A DNA stretch of 64,000 bases, from NCBI GenBank assembly GCA_004764695.1, contig SMSO01000004.1:647501-711500 (forward strand). Direction: 5' to 3'. The notes beneath the pieces were generated by a model that was not told where the DNA came from, made no database searches, and worked only from the letters and a program-made list of their open reading frames with translations. A program made the translations under genes and the position numbers. Below are positions 32,243-43,476 of the stretch, piece after piece (position 1 is the first letter of the stretch; every line of letters starts with the position of its first letter). The stretch comes from Schizochytrium sp. TIO01. Taxonomy: Eukaryota > Sar > Bigyra > Thraustochytrida > Thraustochytriidae.

Positions 32243-34402
32243 ATGCAAGCTCGAAGGCGTCCTCGCGGCGCCTCGCAAACACTCGCAGACCCCGTGGAAA
32301 CCTCCCTCAGGCCGGCCAGACCTGCCGCCGCGCAGTCCCTCAGCGCAGCTCTGGTGCTTGCAGCGCAGAGTGCATCGCAGCGAGTAAAGGAGTCGCTCTT
32401 CGGCGGCGCAGAACTATCGTCAGGATCTTTAAGACCTTATTCGGCCAGCCCTTTGGCTTCGAAAGGAAGTTCAGGGGACATCGGTTCAAGTATATCGGAC
32501 GCTAGGATGATGATCGATGTAGAGAGCGGGATTGGAAATGGCAACGGCAGTAATGGAAATTCGGGTGGAATTTCTAGTATAAACGTGGGCGGTATTTCAG
32601 GTGGGTCTGGCAACGGAGGCGTCGAGATGTCCACAATTGGAGGCGGAGTGAGGTCTTCTGTTCACAGTTCTGGAGACCTGGGTTTTCTGGGAAGCTCACA
32701 GAGCCCGATGCAGTATTTTGTTTACACGACACGATGCGTGTTGCTTGGGTCAAAGTTGAATATACTCATGTTGCTCTGCCCATTGGCAGCGGTAGGAGAT
32801 GCTCTCGAATGGAGTCCGGGACTCATGTTTATGCTCTCACTACTGGCAATCGCACCTTTTGCGGAGAGACTTGGTTATGTAACTGAGCAGCTTGCAATGC
32901 ATACGAATGACACATTAGGAGGTTTACTAAACGCCACATTTGGAAATGCGACTGAAGTCATCATCTCACTCTTTGCTCTGCTGAAGGGCCGCCCGAGCGA
33001 TGAATCTGATACATCGCCTGAACTCTACCAGCGTCTCGTGCAAGTCTCCTTGCTCGGCAGTGTTCTAAGCAACCTCCTACTCGTTCTAGGTAGCGCTATG
33101 CTTGTTGGTGGCTTACGCTACACATCACAAAAGTTCAATCGTATAGGCTCAAGCGTGTCAACCTCTCTTCTCTTACTAGCAGCGGGTGCGTGCGCTATGC
33201 CCTGGGTATTGAAGTCTTCCGCAGCCATTGAAGAGGAGTCTGTATTGCCTCTTTCTCGTCTAGAATCGTTAGTGCTTGTTGTACAATACTGCTTGTTCTT
33301 AAACTTCCAGCTGCGAACTCATCGCCACTTATACGAGAATTCTGACGATGTTGCTCGTGATCTTCCTGACCTCGTGCAAGTAATAGACCCGAATGGTCGG
33401 GGTACAGATATCTCCCAAGTACGAAGGCGTTACGACGGCTTTCAGATTGTTCGAAACTCTTCGATCAACATCGACTCTTGCACTGACGTATCTGAACCTG
33501 GTGAACGTATTCGAAGTGCCCGCTTACAGGTGCTACCAGAGAGCGCCCAAGGAGAGCTTTCGCAGCGCCGCCCGACTGGAGTGAAAGCTACAAATAGCGA
33601 CCCTCCTGTCGCCATGCCTACTCCAGGGTATGCATCTGGTGACAGTGGTGTTTCGTCAGGCTCTGTTCCATTGCGGTCTAATAGCGAAGGTGGTAATTCA
33701 AGTAGCCTCAGTGGGGGTGACTATCGCGACTTCCATCATAGCTCGGCAGCGGGAATGCCGAACAGTGGCAGAACTTCTCCATGCCATATGGTGGGTACCT
33801 CTCCAAAGCCAAGTTTACATCGACCTGCAACCTCTGCAAGCTTCAAGTCTGGAGGTAACTTATCACCCAACTCTGTTTGTGATGTTAATGACGATGATCA
33901 TGACAACTCCGATGATGAGGATGAGGATGAGCTAGTACTTGGATTCTGGACCGCAATTGCTTGGTTAGCAATAATCTCAATTGCTATTTCAGTACTTTCA
34001 GAGTATCTTGTTGATGCAATCAAGGGTGCTGCTGCATCATGGGAACTTTCCTCTGAGTTTATGGGATCAATTCTTATTCCTGTTGTTGGCAATGCAGCCG
34101 AACATGCTTCAGCAGTCATGTTTGCTTACAAAAACAAGATGGACATTGCTATTGGTGTAGCACTTGGATCAGCAACTCAAATCGCGGTTTCTGTCCTCCC
34201 ATTTTGCGTACTTCTTGGTTGGGGGATCGGCACGCCTTTGGACCTTGCCTTTGCCCCCTTTGAGGTGCTTATCCTCACTATTTCCATCCTTACAGTCAGT
34301 GTCATTGTGCGCGATGGCACCTCGCATTGGCTTTATGGCACGAGTCTCATTTCAGCTTATGCCATCATTGCTATTGCCTTTCTACATTTCCCTCCACAGT
34401 AA
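32243..34402 (+). CDS. CAX: Ca2+/H+ exchanger (CAX family), vacuolar type
   Basis: Proton-driven antiporter that moves Ca2+ (possibly Mn2+) from the cytosol into an acidic store. The two ion-binding repeats are plain: c-1 with NATFGNATEVIISL (GNATE at residues 234-238) and c-2 with VVGNAAEHASA (GNAAE at 616-620). Hydrophobic segments fill residues ~170-365 and ~560-715, about eleven in all. The first ~155 residues are a Ser/Gly-rich cytosolic extension. The loop between the halves (~370-555) is unusually long, Ser/Pro-rich, and ends in an acidic run (DDDHDNSDDEDEDE) where CAX proteins normally have a shorter acidic motif. Plant and fungal CAX are about 410-460 residues; this one is 719, owing to those two additions. 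Regulation by the N-terminal extension, as in plant CAX1, is possible but not shown. Intronless from the ATG at 32243. Confidence 0.92.
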   Translation: MQARRRPRGASQTLADPVETSLRPARPAAAQSLSAALVLAAQSASQRVKESLFGGAELSSGSLRPYSASPLASKGSSGDIGSSISDARMMIDVESGIGNGNGSNGNSGGISSINVGGISGGSGNGGVEMSTIGGGVRSSVHSSGDLGFLGSSQSPMQYFVYTTRCVLLGSKLNILMLLCPLAAVGDALEWSPGLMFMLSLLAIAPFAERLGYVTEQLAMHTNDTLGGLLNATFGNATEVIISLFALLKGRPSDESDTSPELYQRLVQVSLLGSVLSNLLLVLGSAMLVGGLRYTSQKFNRIGSSVSTSLLLLAAGACAMPWVLKSSAAIEEESVLPLSRLESLVLVVQYCLFLNFQLRTHRHLYENSDDVARDLPDLVQVIDPNGRGTDISQVRRRYDGFQIVRNSSINIDSCTDVSEPGERIRSARLQVLPESAQGELSQRRPTGVKATNSDPPVAMPTPGYASGDSGVSSGSVPLRSNSEGGNSSSLSGGDYRDFHHSSAAGMPNSGRTSPCHMVGTSPKPSLHRPATSASFKSGGNLSPNSVCDVNDDDHDNSDDEDEDELVLGFWTAIAWLAIISIAISVLSEYLVDAIKGAAASWELSSEFMGSILIPVVGNAAEHASAVMFAYKNKMDIAIGVALGSATQIAVSVLPFCVLLGWGIGTPLDLAFAPFEVLILTISILTVSVIVRDGTSHWLYGTSLISAYAIIAIAFLHFPPQ

Positions 34403-35817
34403 GGCCTGGCTTCGAAATGGTCATATAAAGATCATTTTATGATACCATAAGCTTCAGGTGCCCCTCGTGATGCTGTTCATGGTTTATTTTTAACTACAAA
34501 GAAATAGCTCCCTATAGTAGCTTGAGATTTCGTGGTGGGTTCTCAAAGAGATAATAAATGAGTGTTTGTCTCAGAAAGTTTGGAAACTGTGGCAGACTGT
34601 AAGGTAACATGATTGATTCGAGAAGTTAATGTAGAACTAGTTCAAAACACCTTTCTGAAGATAATTTTCTAAATAAATACATGCAAGTCTTTGCTTTGGT
34701 TCTTCAACTCCAATTTGCCTTTGTGTAAAGGGCATAAATGTCGGGGTGATTACTTGGGATTGGAGTTGTGATAGATGATTTTCTACATATATACGAGTGT
34801 TGCTTTACTCTACTTTTTGAACCCCATTTTGTTTCACAAATCTAAAGGAATTAATGGTTAGAGTGACCGGTTGACATTCATTCAAGCTGCTGCAAGCAGA
34901 GGCTAGATTTGTATAGAAAGCATATGTGGTTCTTCAAACATAAATTCGTATGCATGCAAATGTGTCTGAGTCCTCCAATACAAGCTACGGGTGTCTTGAT
35001 GATAATTTAAGTATAGGATATTCTTAATGGAAGAGAAGTCTAATTGCCTTGTTATATGATCTTCGGCGTTTGGGAGAAGGGTTGGTAAGCGTTACGTGCT
35101 AGCGCTTCATCATGAGTTGGATAGAGATACTTTTATTTTGTTGTCAAATTAATAATTAAACTTCTCTCCAACCAAGTAGTTCATCGTTACAGTGCCCAAG
35201 ATGGTTTTGCATCAACTGGGGAAACCAACGCCTAACTTCTTGTTTTCTGACTAATGCAGATCAACTTGAAGGTGATCTTTGAGGAGAAAAAAGTGCACGC
35301 TCGCAATCTCGACAACTTCCAAACTACTGTATCTTCTCTAGGCTCAAACTGAGCTGCGTAACCACCTGGATTTAGGTTTATTCAATAAGCGATCAACTAG
35401 ATCAGAGAACTAGTAAGAAAATGAAAATGACCATTACTTTTCAGCATCTATATTAATTACGTTTCATGAGCTTCCTCTCCCTTCGTCGGTTTCAACCAGC
35501 TTCCTTCCCATCATTTAATACATGGTGTGAGCTCAAGAGAAAATTCAAAGTCGACGCTGCCAACTCTACTTCGAAGTGGACCGCCTTATGTTATCGGATC
35601 AAAGCCTGGACTACTTACTACCAGCAACCTCGATGTTTTCATCTTCGTTCTAAAGATCCTTATCATACCAGTGAGAGCTTGAGCTCTTAGCATTCTTATC
35701 ACGTCTCCTCGAATCTGTGCAGCATTGCAATCGTCTCTCACTCGCGTTACAGTTTCGCAGGATTGAAACGAGTTTCATCACTAAAATGGGTAAAACAAAA
35801 CTAAACGAAACATAGGT

Positions 35818-35856
35818 AAGTAAAGCAAAGCAAAGTAAAGTAAAGTAAAGAGAAGA
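35818..35856. repeat. AAAGC/AAAGT pentamer tract
   Basis: About eight five-base units of AAAGC changing to AAAGT. Confidence 0.7.
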
Positions 35857-36111
35857 CAGGAGAAACAAGGAAGCAGAGGAAGTGTGGGGACTTACTTCTG
35901 CACTACGTTGTTTACAAATATTTTATTCATGACGTTTAATAATAATAATAACAATAATAATAAATTACAATATATATATATAAATCCAATTGAAAAAACA
36001 ATTGAAAAAACAATAAAAAACGAAAGAGGTTAAAAGCAAAAGAAATGTGGCGTTCTTCGCGAGAGGGAATCCGTCGGGATCATTGACGAACAGCTCTTGC
36101 CATCATCGTCC

Positions 36112-37765
36112 TCAGGATGATATCCAGCTATCCGCTCCACTTCGAGGCCATACGTAGATCTCCTTTGGTCCATCCCCCCGTGCAAGCTCGCTGCGGCCGC
36201 AGGTTCGGCCACCTAGAAGGCACAACTCCAGCCAAGATTCAGGTTTCGGCAGCTCGAAGTTACAGGCAGGTCCTGGCCACCACCCGCTCCGGAGCAGCGA
36301 CAACACAGCCGACCAGCGCAACCACATTGCACCGCTGCAGGCAATGGCGGTGACGATGGCTGCGACGATTGTATTGGCACAAGCAATGGCGGCATGATAG
36401 GTATTCTCCTTCGTGTATGGGGGTCCCTTTGCCCGAGGCAGCGGCAGCAATGCGAGCAGGACTCCAAGCCCGCGCTTCCCAGTTTAGCAGGGACCTTGTT
36501 GCCGCCGCCAGATGCGTGGGTTCTCGCAGGGGAGAGCGCGAGAGCAGAGGCAGGCGCCTCGCGTTATGCTGCAGCGTGGACAGCCGAGCCTCGCTATCTG
36601 CGGCTATCCTCTCGAGTAACCTCAAACAATGGGTCCTTCTGGTGATCGTGGGCACTTCTGTGAAGCTAGCTGCCTGTATACTACCGGAGCTCCGACTGCC
36701 CTTCGCAGGAGGTGGAAGACACGCCAGGAACCTACCTACACGAAGGCATCCGGCCACAGCCGTCGGGAAGACGGCCCGCAGGTCGCCCAAGCGCCGGGCG
36801 GCAGTCGCCTTTCGGGTTCGCGAAGCTATCTGTAAGTAAGAAGATAGAGTTGCCAGGACATCTGCAAGAGCCCTGTAAGCCCCCTATTGCACATTCCCCA
36901 GGACCTGCACAGGCAACCGTGTCATAGATCATGGGCGAAGGATGCACGTCCACCTGCATTTGAAGTTGAGGCCAGCCATCTTGAATGAGCTGCAGTGAGT
37001 GTCCGTTGTCACATACGATGCACTCACCACGCTCAAAGGCTAGGATTTTCAGAGCAAACCCTGCAAGTGACAAGTAAACATGCAGCTTGTACGATTCGAT
37101 ATGACTCGATGGCCTGCCGATGCGGTAGAATGCGAGGCTGAGGTGATATGCTGCATGCAGCAATGATGGTCGATCGTTCCGCCATGTGACAGTGACCTCC
37201 TCCACAACTAATTCATGGAGGTCCCGCGTGGTCATAGCCGCTCTGACTGTACCCAAATCGGTTCTGGTTGGAACGGGGTTGGAATTACAGTTGCACAGTG
37301 GGCTTCTGCAAGTTTAGACTGCCACAACAGAGAAATTCGTCCTCGCCAGGAGATCAAAAGTTCGTGTCCAAGTCAGCAGCCAACCCAAGTACCTACATCC
37401 GTGTTCATAACTAACGCATGGACCAGCTTTCCAACTAGCCATGTTGATTTCACTCGCAAAAAGCAAATTCATTTTCCTCGGGTGCAATCCTGATAAATGC
37501 CTCCTTCGTAGAAACACCAGCGCTGTGGCAGAAACCCTGCTTGCCTTGCCTCAATCATGTCGCCGTTCGCAATCAACTCCGCCATGAGCCACAACTCACG
37601 GTCCTTTTGCTTCATGATCCATTTCCACCCAATTGAACCCCGTGTTTTCCTCCTTTCTTCCTTCCATTCCCTGTCTCGAACCTTTGGAATCACAAGCTCC
37701 GCGCAGAGAGGGGACATATAGATCCTGTCGTTCGTCTCGCGCGACCAGCCAAGTTCGCTTTCTTA
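36112..37765 (-). pseudogene. Possible broken gene for a Cys-rich membrane protein
   Basis: Three successive minus-strand open segments look protein-like but lie in different frames. At 37469-37765 the segment reads GWSRETNDRIYMSPLCAELV and onward, Trp/Lys-rich, to CFYEGGIYQDC. At 37314-37475 it has WKAGPCVSYEHGCRYLGW. At 36732-37256 it has LHELVVEEVTVTWRNDRP, then ECIVCDNGHS and a Cys-rich ACAGPGECAIGG/GSCRCPG motif like an EGF-type knot. A further open segment at 36112-36450 has a hydrophobic helix (IVAAIVTAIACSGAMW). I cannot join them with clear GT-AG introns, so I call it a candidate pseudogene or a multi-exon gene with sequence errors. Function unknown. Confidence 0.3.
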
Positions 37766-37971
37766 GTTTCTTGGTTTTCTTTGATTCTTAGTTTCTGTTC
37801 AAGTTGTCTCTTTCTACTCCGTGGCTCTCCTGCCCGGAGCTGCCTCTGAGGCTATTGAGAGCCAGGCGGCGATCCTGAGATAGTGCAGTAGAGGTCCCAG
37901 AGCTCGAAGGGTTGGTGGCCTCGGCTACGTCTTGGCGTTGCGAGAACTTGGAGTCGGGGCCTCCTTCTCGC

Positions 37972-38090
37972 TTTTGTATTTATTTATTTATTTATTTATT
38001 TATTTATTTCTTTATTTCTTTATTTCTTTATTTATTTATTTATTTATTTGTTTATTTATTTCTATGTTTATTTATTTATTCAATTGAATA
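37972..38090. repeat. (ATTT)n tract with CTTT variants
   Basis: About 110 bases of ATTT units with scattered CTTT and GTTT substitutions. Confidence 0.9.
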
Positions 38091-39660
38091 ATTAAGTAAT
38101 TAAACAGTTATCTACTTTACTCCTTTCCCTCACTGACCTCGCCTCCGCGCTGGACTAGCAAATAAAAGTCCGGTAGTAGTCGATAGCGGTTTCCTACCGT
38201 TTACGGTAGTTCAGGAGTGTGCATCGATTCCAAATAAACAATGTTTCTTCCCTTCATCCGTTCAATTTAATTTCAAGTGTTTTTAAAATTAATTTTGTTT
38301 ACTTTAATTGAATAAAAAATAAAACAAAAAAACTTACTACTTACTGCCTATGATCAATGCACATGTGCTGCTAGTACTCTATTGTAATGCAGTGGAGAAC
38401 ATTTGCAAATGATGGCTCTTTCTTTCCTCCTTCCTTCCGCTGTCAATTATTATTAGTATTGTTCTTATTCATTTATTTACTTCGATGTTCTCACTGTTAA
38501 TATCAAAAGTAAAGTTCTTCGACGATTGTGCAGTTTAGAAGCAAAAAATGCCTTGGGACCAGGCATTTATTTGTTCATAACTTGAGGAAAGCCGGCCTTG
38601 CGCGGCTCTGCTTGGTTGCCCAAAGCAGGCGGCTCTCACTGCAACGCACGAACACGAAGCGTCCTAAGCCTTAAGAAGAAATACGAATCAACGCGAAGGG
38701 ATCAAGTTCATTTATGGCAAAGTCACTGCTATCGTCCTTCACATTTATATTACTACAAAAAAGACTTTTAAAAAGCAGAATCATAATAACACAATGAATC
38801 TATTCTTGCTCTCGCCCCTTTTTTAATTAAGGCAAAATACCAGTACTACCAACAAACCAGTAGGACCCTCTATTGTTTTTTGTTTTCCCTTGACTTTCAT
38901 TTTCAATTTAATTAATCACAATTTGAAAAGGGTCTTCTTTATTTTAAAATAAAACCATTGGAGGAAAAAAAAACTTAAAAAAAAAAACTGCGCGGATAAA
39001 TTTCGTACACCTGGAATAAAATACCTTCCCCAAGATCTGACGGAGGAAACCCCTCCAAGGCCGACCCTGAGACCTCGCAAAGCTGGCTTCGAGCGGCCTT
39101 CCTGCCTCGCTGCCCTCGCAAGGGCCTTGTCTGCCAGCGGAGCAGCTGCCCAGCAGCTCACTCACCCAGGCCTACCTAGCTCGCCTGAGAACGAAGAAAC
39201 AATGTGCGACGATGGCGCTCCATCTTGGCTTTCTGTGGTGTGCATTGCACATTTTGCATTCTATCGCCCTCCTATCGAATACTCTATGCCTACCAAATAA
39301 AATACACTACCTGCTTATTTATTAGCGCCTCAGCTTTTTGCTGCCGATCTCGGAGACCGCTCGGCGAACCTGTGTGGCGTTGATGCGAATGAAGAGATAG
39401 CGGGTCGTCGTGGCGCAGCCCTCTCACTCTCTGCTGCGGCCTCCACTCTGGATGGGGTCACGGGCTCCGCTGGGGCCAAAGGCAGCGTTACACGTGGCGC
39501 GAGATGGGATGAGTCTTAATCTCGGTCTCTGCGATCGTTTCTTTCTGGCATCATCCACTTTAGTACTTTTTATTATTTTTATTTTTTAAGTCTCTCTCGC
39601 GTATTTATTTAGTTTTAATTTACAATTTAAAACATTTTGATTAGTATTGTTTATTCTTCT

Positions 39661-39703
39661 AAGATAGATAGAGACAGATAGATAGATAGATAGATAGATT
39701 GAT
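39661..39703. repeat. (GATA)n tract
   Basis: Roughly ten GATA units with one GACA variant. A shorter GATA run occurs near 23108-23127. Confidence 0.85.
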
Positions 39704-39945
39704 ACACACGAAAGTGGAGGAAGTAAAAGACAGGAGACCGTCTGGAACCTCCGTACTAAACCTGTATTTAAATTAGAGGCGCAGCGCAGGGACTAGCTCT
39801 GACTTTCTATGAGCCCGTTGCTGTGACTCCTCCGGCTCTCAGCTTGCAAAGCATGCGGGAAATACACGATGGGTTCTTTCCTGCCGTGCAGCGCAAGTCT
39901 TGCTGCCGTTCACAGGCCTACTTAAAATAAAACACAAAAGGAAAC

Positions 39946-39975
39946 CAAAGTCAAAGTCAAAGTCAAAGTCAAAGT
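39946..39975. repeat. AAAGTC hexamer tract
   Basis: About five copies of the hexamer CAAAGT, last copy degenerate. Confidence 0.8.
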
Positions 39976-40267
39976 TAAAATCAATCACTCGCGGGGAAAC
40001 CAGCCTGATACGTATATGAAAGAGTAGCGGAAACAACTGCGTCAACCTGAACTCACAGGCTCGTGTCTTCTCCTCGGCTGGCTGTGAGTTCTCTTCGAAA
40101 TCCGCGTTGCCCTCTCTGTTAGAATGCGTATCGCAATCCCGCTCCTTCTAACATGGAGAACCTCAGGTCGAGAACGAAAAGAACTCGTTTTATAAAAGAG
40201 GTGTTTTACACGTACATACATTCATGAGGAACATGAGTGGAAACAAACCTCTCTCTCCCTTTCTCCA

Positions 40268-40313
40268 CGATCCCATTCATTTCATTCATCCATATCATTC
40301 ATTCATTCATTTA
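40268..40313. repeat. ATTC tetranucleotide tract
   Basis: Interrupted run of ATTC words. Confidence 0.7.
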
Positions 40314-42185
40314 GTCCACTCACGCCAGCTCCGCTCTTCTCAGGAACAGCAAATAGTGAAAGGAACGAGCATCTTCGACCCATAAATAAGCAAGTCAAAC
40401 TATGGCGCCTTAGCAGAAAGAGGTCTCGATGAATAAGTCTGCTGACTGGCCGAGTGGCCTATGTCGCGCCTAGGCAATGCCTAAGCGACTGGCTGTATTG
40501 CCGATCGTTTTATGTGTTGTTTATAATGTATTCATTTCAATAAATGAACAAATAATTATTTAGCTAATTTAATTAAACGCCGCTTTGAAACAAAATCACT
40601 CAAAAAACTGCGTCGATTGCAGTTTTATTTCTTCATTGATGAGTCAACGTGGGTAGGTAGCACTTACCTATTGCCTGGTAGGGCTCTGCGTCGTAGTCCA
40701 GCGCATCCTTTCAGTGTGCCTTGGATTTATTTATTTACCTACCGCCACTGCTACCGCTAATGCTAGTGCTCCTTCAGCTTTGTGAGTCGAGACTTGAAAT
40801 CACGAGCTTTGCTCATTCCGGAGAACATCATCCAATCAACCGTCCATCCATCCATCTTCGCATTGCATATCCGCGGAGAAGATCGAGAGAGCCCAGGCGA
40901 GGATTTCTTGAACCTTGGAGTTCCACGCATGTTTGTTTTATGCACTTCATAACGCATTGATTGATCCATTGATTGGTTAATTATAATTAATTCATCTGAG
41001 CACGCAAAGTTCGTAGCGGAAAAGGAATTGGAGGCCTTCTTTTATTTGCCGTTCTCGACGAAAACTCACGCGCGACCATGAGTGGCGATTGCAGAACAGA
41101 ACGGCATGGACAGGAATAAAGAACGATCGAACAGTCATCATCGCGCACAGGCGAAGACAACGCGAGAGCGTTACATTTATGCCACGCTAGCGAGCGAATG
41201 AATGCATAAATAAACAAACAAATAAATACACTAATATATTAAACGAACGAAGGAAGCAACGAAGGAGTGGGCGTTGTCTTTTAGTCCCGAATGCCGTCTT
41301 CGGGGTCTTCTTCAGCTCCTTCAAGTTGGATTCGGGTCACAGGTTGGACGGTGTAAGCTCCCAATCGATCGAGGCGGTTTGAAGGAGCCCAAGGCGGCTA
41401 AGTAGGCGCTAGGAACTGCTAGGCAGGCAGGCACACACTCTCACTCACACGCGCGCGTATATGAATGCCTATATACGTGCGTGCATGCATCCATGTAAAC
41501 TCTTGGACAAACTTGAAGGCGAAAGTAGATAGATATACAGATGGATGTAAATGCGGAGCGGATGATGCGGAGAGAAGTCAGGTCCGGCGATGAAAGTCAC
41601 AGCTCTGGCAGATTGGCCGCTGTGACGTCATGAGCTCTCTTGAGCTCACGGGGATCATCGCGAATCGCTGAAAACACATGCGCTGCGAGGACCTGGTTCC
41701 AAAAGTTCTAAAGCGTTATCGTGAAACTTTCAACTTTAGTAATTTTTGCGATTTTTATGTTTAATTAAAACGATTATTAGTTTAGTTTAAATAAATGAAA
41801 TAAACAGAACAAGTAGATACTGTAATGGACAGTATGAGGTATCAGAACTTGATTATTACTGGTATGTTACATGTTTATTCTGCCTGAGCGAGTCGATGCT
41901 GTGCGCAACACCAGACACAGTGCCGATGGACTCTTTCCCGGTGCTTTCTAATAATACTTTGCGCCGTGTGCGGTAATAGATAGGTCGCAGTCTTCGAATT
42001 AAATACACTCTTGAAACTCGGGTCCTTCCTCTTCCTTCACCTTTTTGCCAATATTTCAGTTCGGAGGTGTTAGGCGCTGCTAGCTGGCTACTAGCAGAGA
42101 AGGCAATGTGGAAGGCGCTCGCTTCTGCCTTCAAACAAAAAGAAGTTTCGATCGATCGTCTGTTTCTCTACGAACTGTGCGGAGT

Positions 42186-42220
42186 TTTTTTGTTTGTTTG
42201 TTTGTTGGTTTGTTTGTTTG
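42186..42220. repeat. (GTTT)n tract
   Basis: About eight GTTT units with one GGTT variant. It is the reverse complement of the CAAA-type array at 18 kb. Confidence 0.85.
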
Positions 42221-42363
42221 CACAAGAGAGCGCTTTCTTTCTTTCCTTTTCTGAACACTCGAAAGTTTCGAAAGGGTTTCCTTTCCGTGTTTCCATGTTC
42301 CTTTCTCTCTCTTCTACCGGAGAACTAGCCATGATTTGGGAGTAGGGTTAGTCAGTAGTCAAA

Positions 42364-42401
42364 GTGAGTGAGTGAGTGAGTGAGTGAGTGAGTGAGTGAG
42401 T
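42364..42401. repeat. (GTGA)n tract
   Basis: About nine perfect GTGA units. GAGT/ACTC is the same tetramer class as the 22.2 kb array, on the opposite strand. Confidence 0.9.
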
Positions 42402-42445
42402 TTGCTATGGAGAATCGAGATCGTAATAAAAGACGGCGAAGAATA

Positions 42446-42522
42446 GGTTAGTTAGTTAGTCAGTCAGTCAGTCTCAGTCTTCAGTCAGTCGGCCAGTCAG
42501 TCAGTCGTCAGTCAGTCAGTCA
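42446..42522. repeat. GTTA then GTCA tetranucleotide tract
   Basis: Starts as GTTA units and changes to interrupted GTCA units over about 75 bases. Confidence 0.85.
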
Positions 42523-43135
42523 ACAATCAGCATTGCTGGCAAAAGCAACTGCCTGACTGACTCGCTGTGGCCAACAACTAAAAAGCGAAGAACTGGTAGC
42601 TTCGCTGGTTTCATTCGAGCCATAACCGAAGCTTCTGTGCCGCAGTCAGTGCGTGCATTTGCTTGTTTTTCTGGTTTTACAAGTTGGTTTTTGCTGGTTT
42701 CTGGTCAGGTAGAAGTGGTAGGAGCGCACTACTATGAGTAGCATCTTTTAAAGTTGGTTTATATATGTATGTATATGCATAATATTATAATTATTTTATT
42801 GATTAATTAACTAACATTGCATTTTAAATAAATAAATAATTTTCATTTTAAAATCAAAAATCAAAATAAAGTAATGATAGTAATTTTCTACAATGTATAA
42901 TTCTTGAACTCCGAAGAGACAGAGAGAATAAAAATAAAAACACTTTGGTTGAGAGAAAGAAAATTGATTTGCAACTTACTTTACTATTCACTGGTTCATT
43001 CATCGATTCATCGATTGATTGATTCATTGATTGATTCATACATTCATTGATGCGCCGTCGGTCCGCAGACTCTTCAGTTCGAATTCTCTCTCGCCGAGGC
43101 GGGAAAGCCTCAGGTCTCTGCGAGGAGCGAGGAGC

Positions 43136-43176
43136 GGCAGCAGCAGCAGCAGCAGCAGCAGGAGGAGGAGGAGGAG
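43136..43176. repeat. (GCA)n followed by (GGA)n
   Basis: Compound trinucleotide tract of about eight GCA and five GGA units, upstream of the receptor gene. Confidence 0.85.
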
Positions 43177-43476
43177 TCAGCTGCTGGTTTGCTACCTTGC
43201 GCTGCAACATAAAAGGAAAAGCCTTCCAGGAAAAACTTTCATAATTCTTTCTTTTCTCTTCACTCCATCCTGTCAACATCGCAACATCGGATTGCACTCA
43301 TCCATCCCTTCAACTGACTAACCAAAGTAACCTAGCGCATCACCTGCGCACGCACTCGCTGCCGGAGCGCGCGCAGACGGAATCTGCCGCCCCAACAGCG
43401 AGGCCCTCGACGCGGTTGAAGCAGGCTTTGTTTGCAACGGAGACGACAACCTCCTCGGCGCCAGTCGCTAGTCGCC

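Larger units (their letters stand above)
34403..43476. other. 9 kb gene-poor, microsatellite-rich region
   Basis: Apart from the broken minus-strand gene at about 36.1-37.8 kb, I find no supportable gene. The rest is AT-rich DNA with many short tetranucleotide tracts (listed separately) and small GC-richer patches near 36100-37000, 38990-39200 and 41290-41700. No transposase, reverse transcriptase or terminal repeats were recognised. Confidence 0.5.

Noticed and set aside
40445..40510. GGCCGAGTGG word resembling a tRNA-Ser/Leu D arm
   Set aside because: No matching T arm, anticodon stem or acceptor pairing could be found around it.
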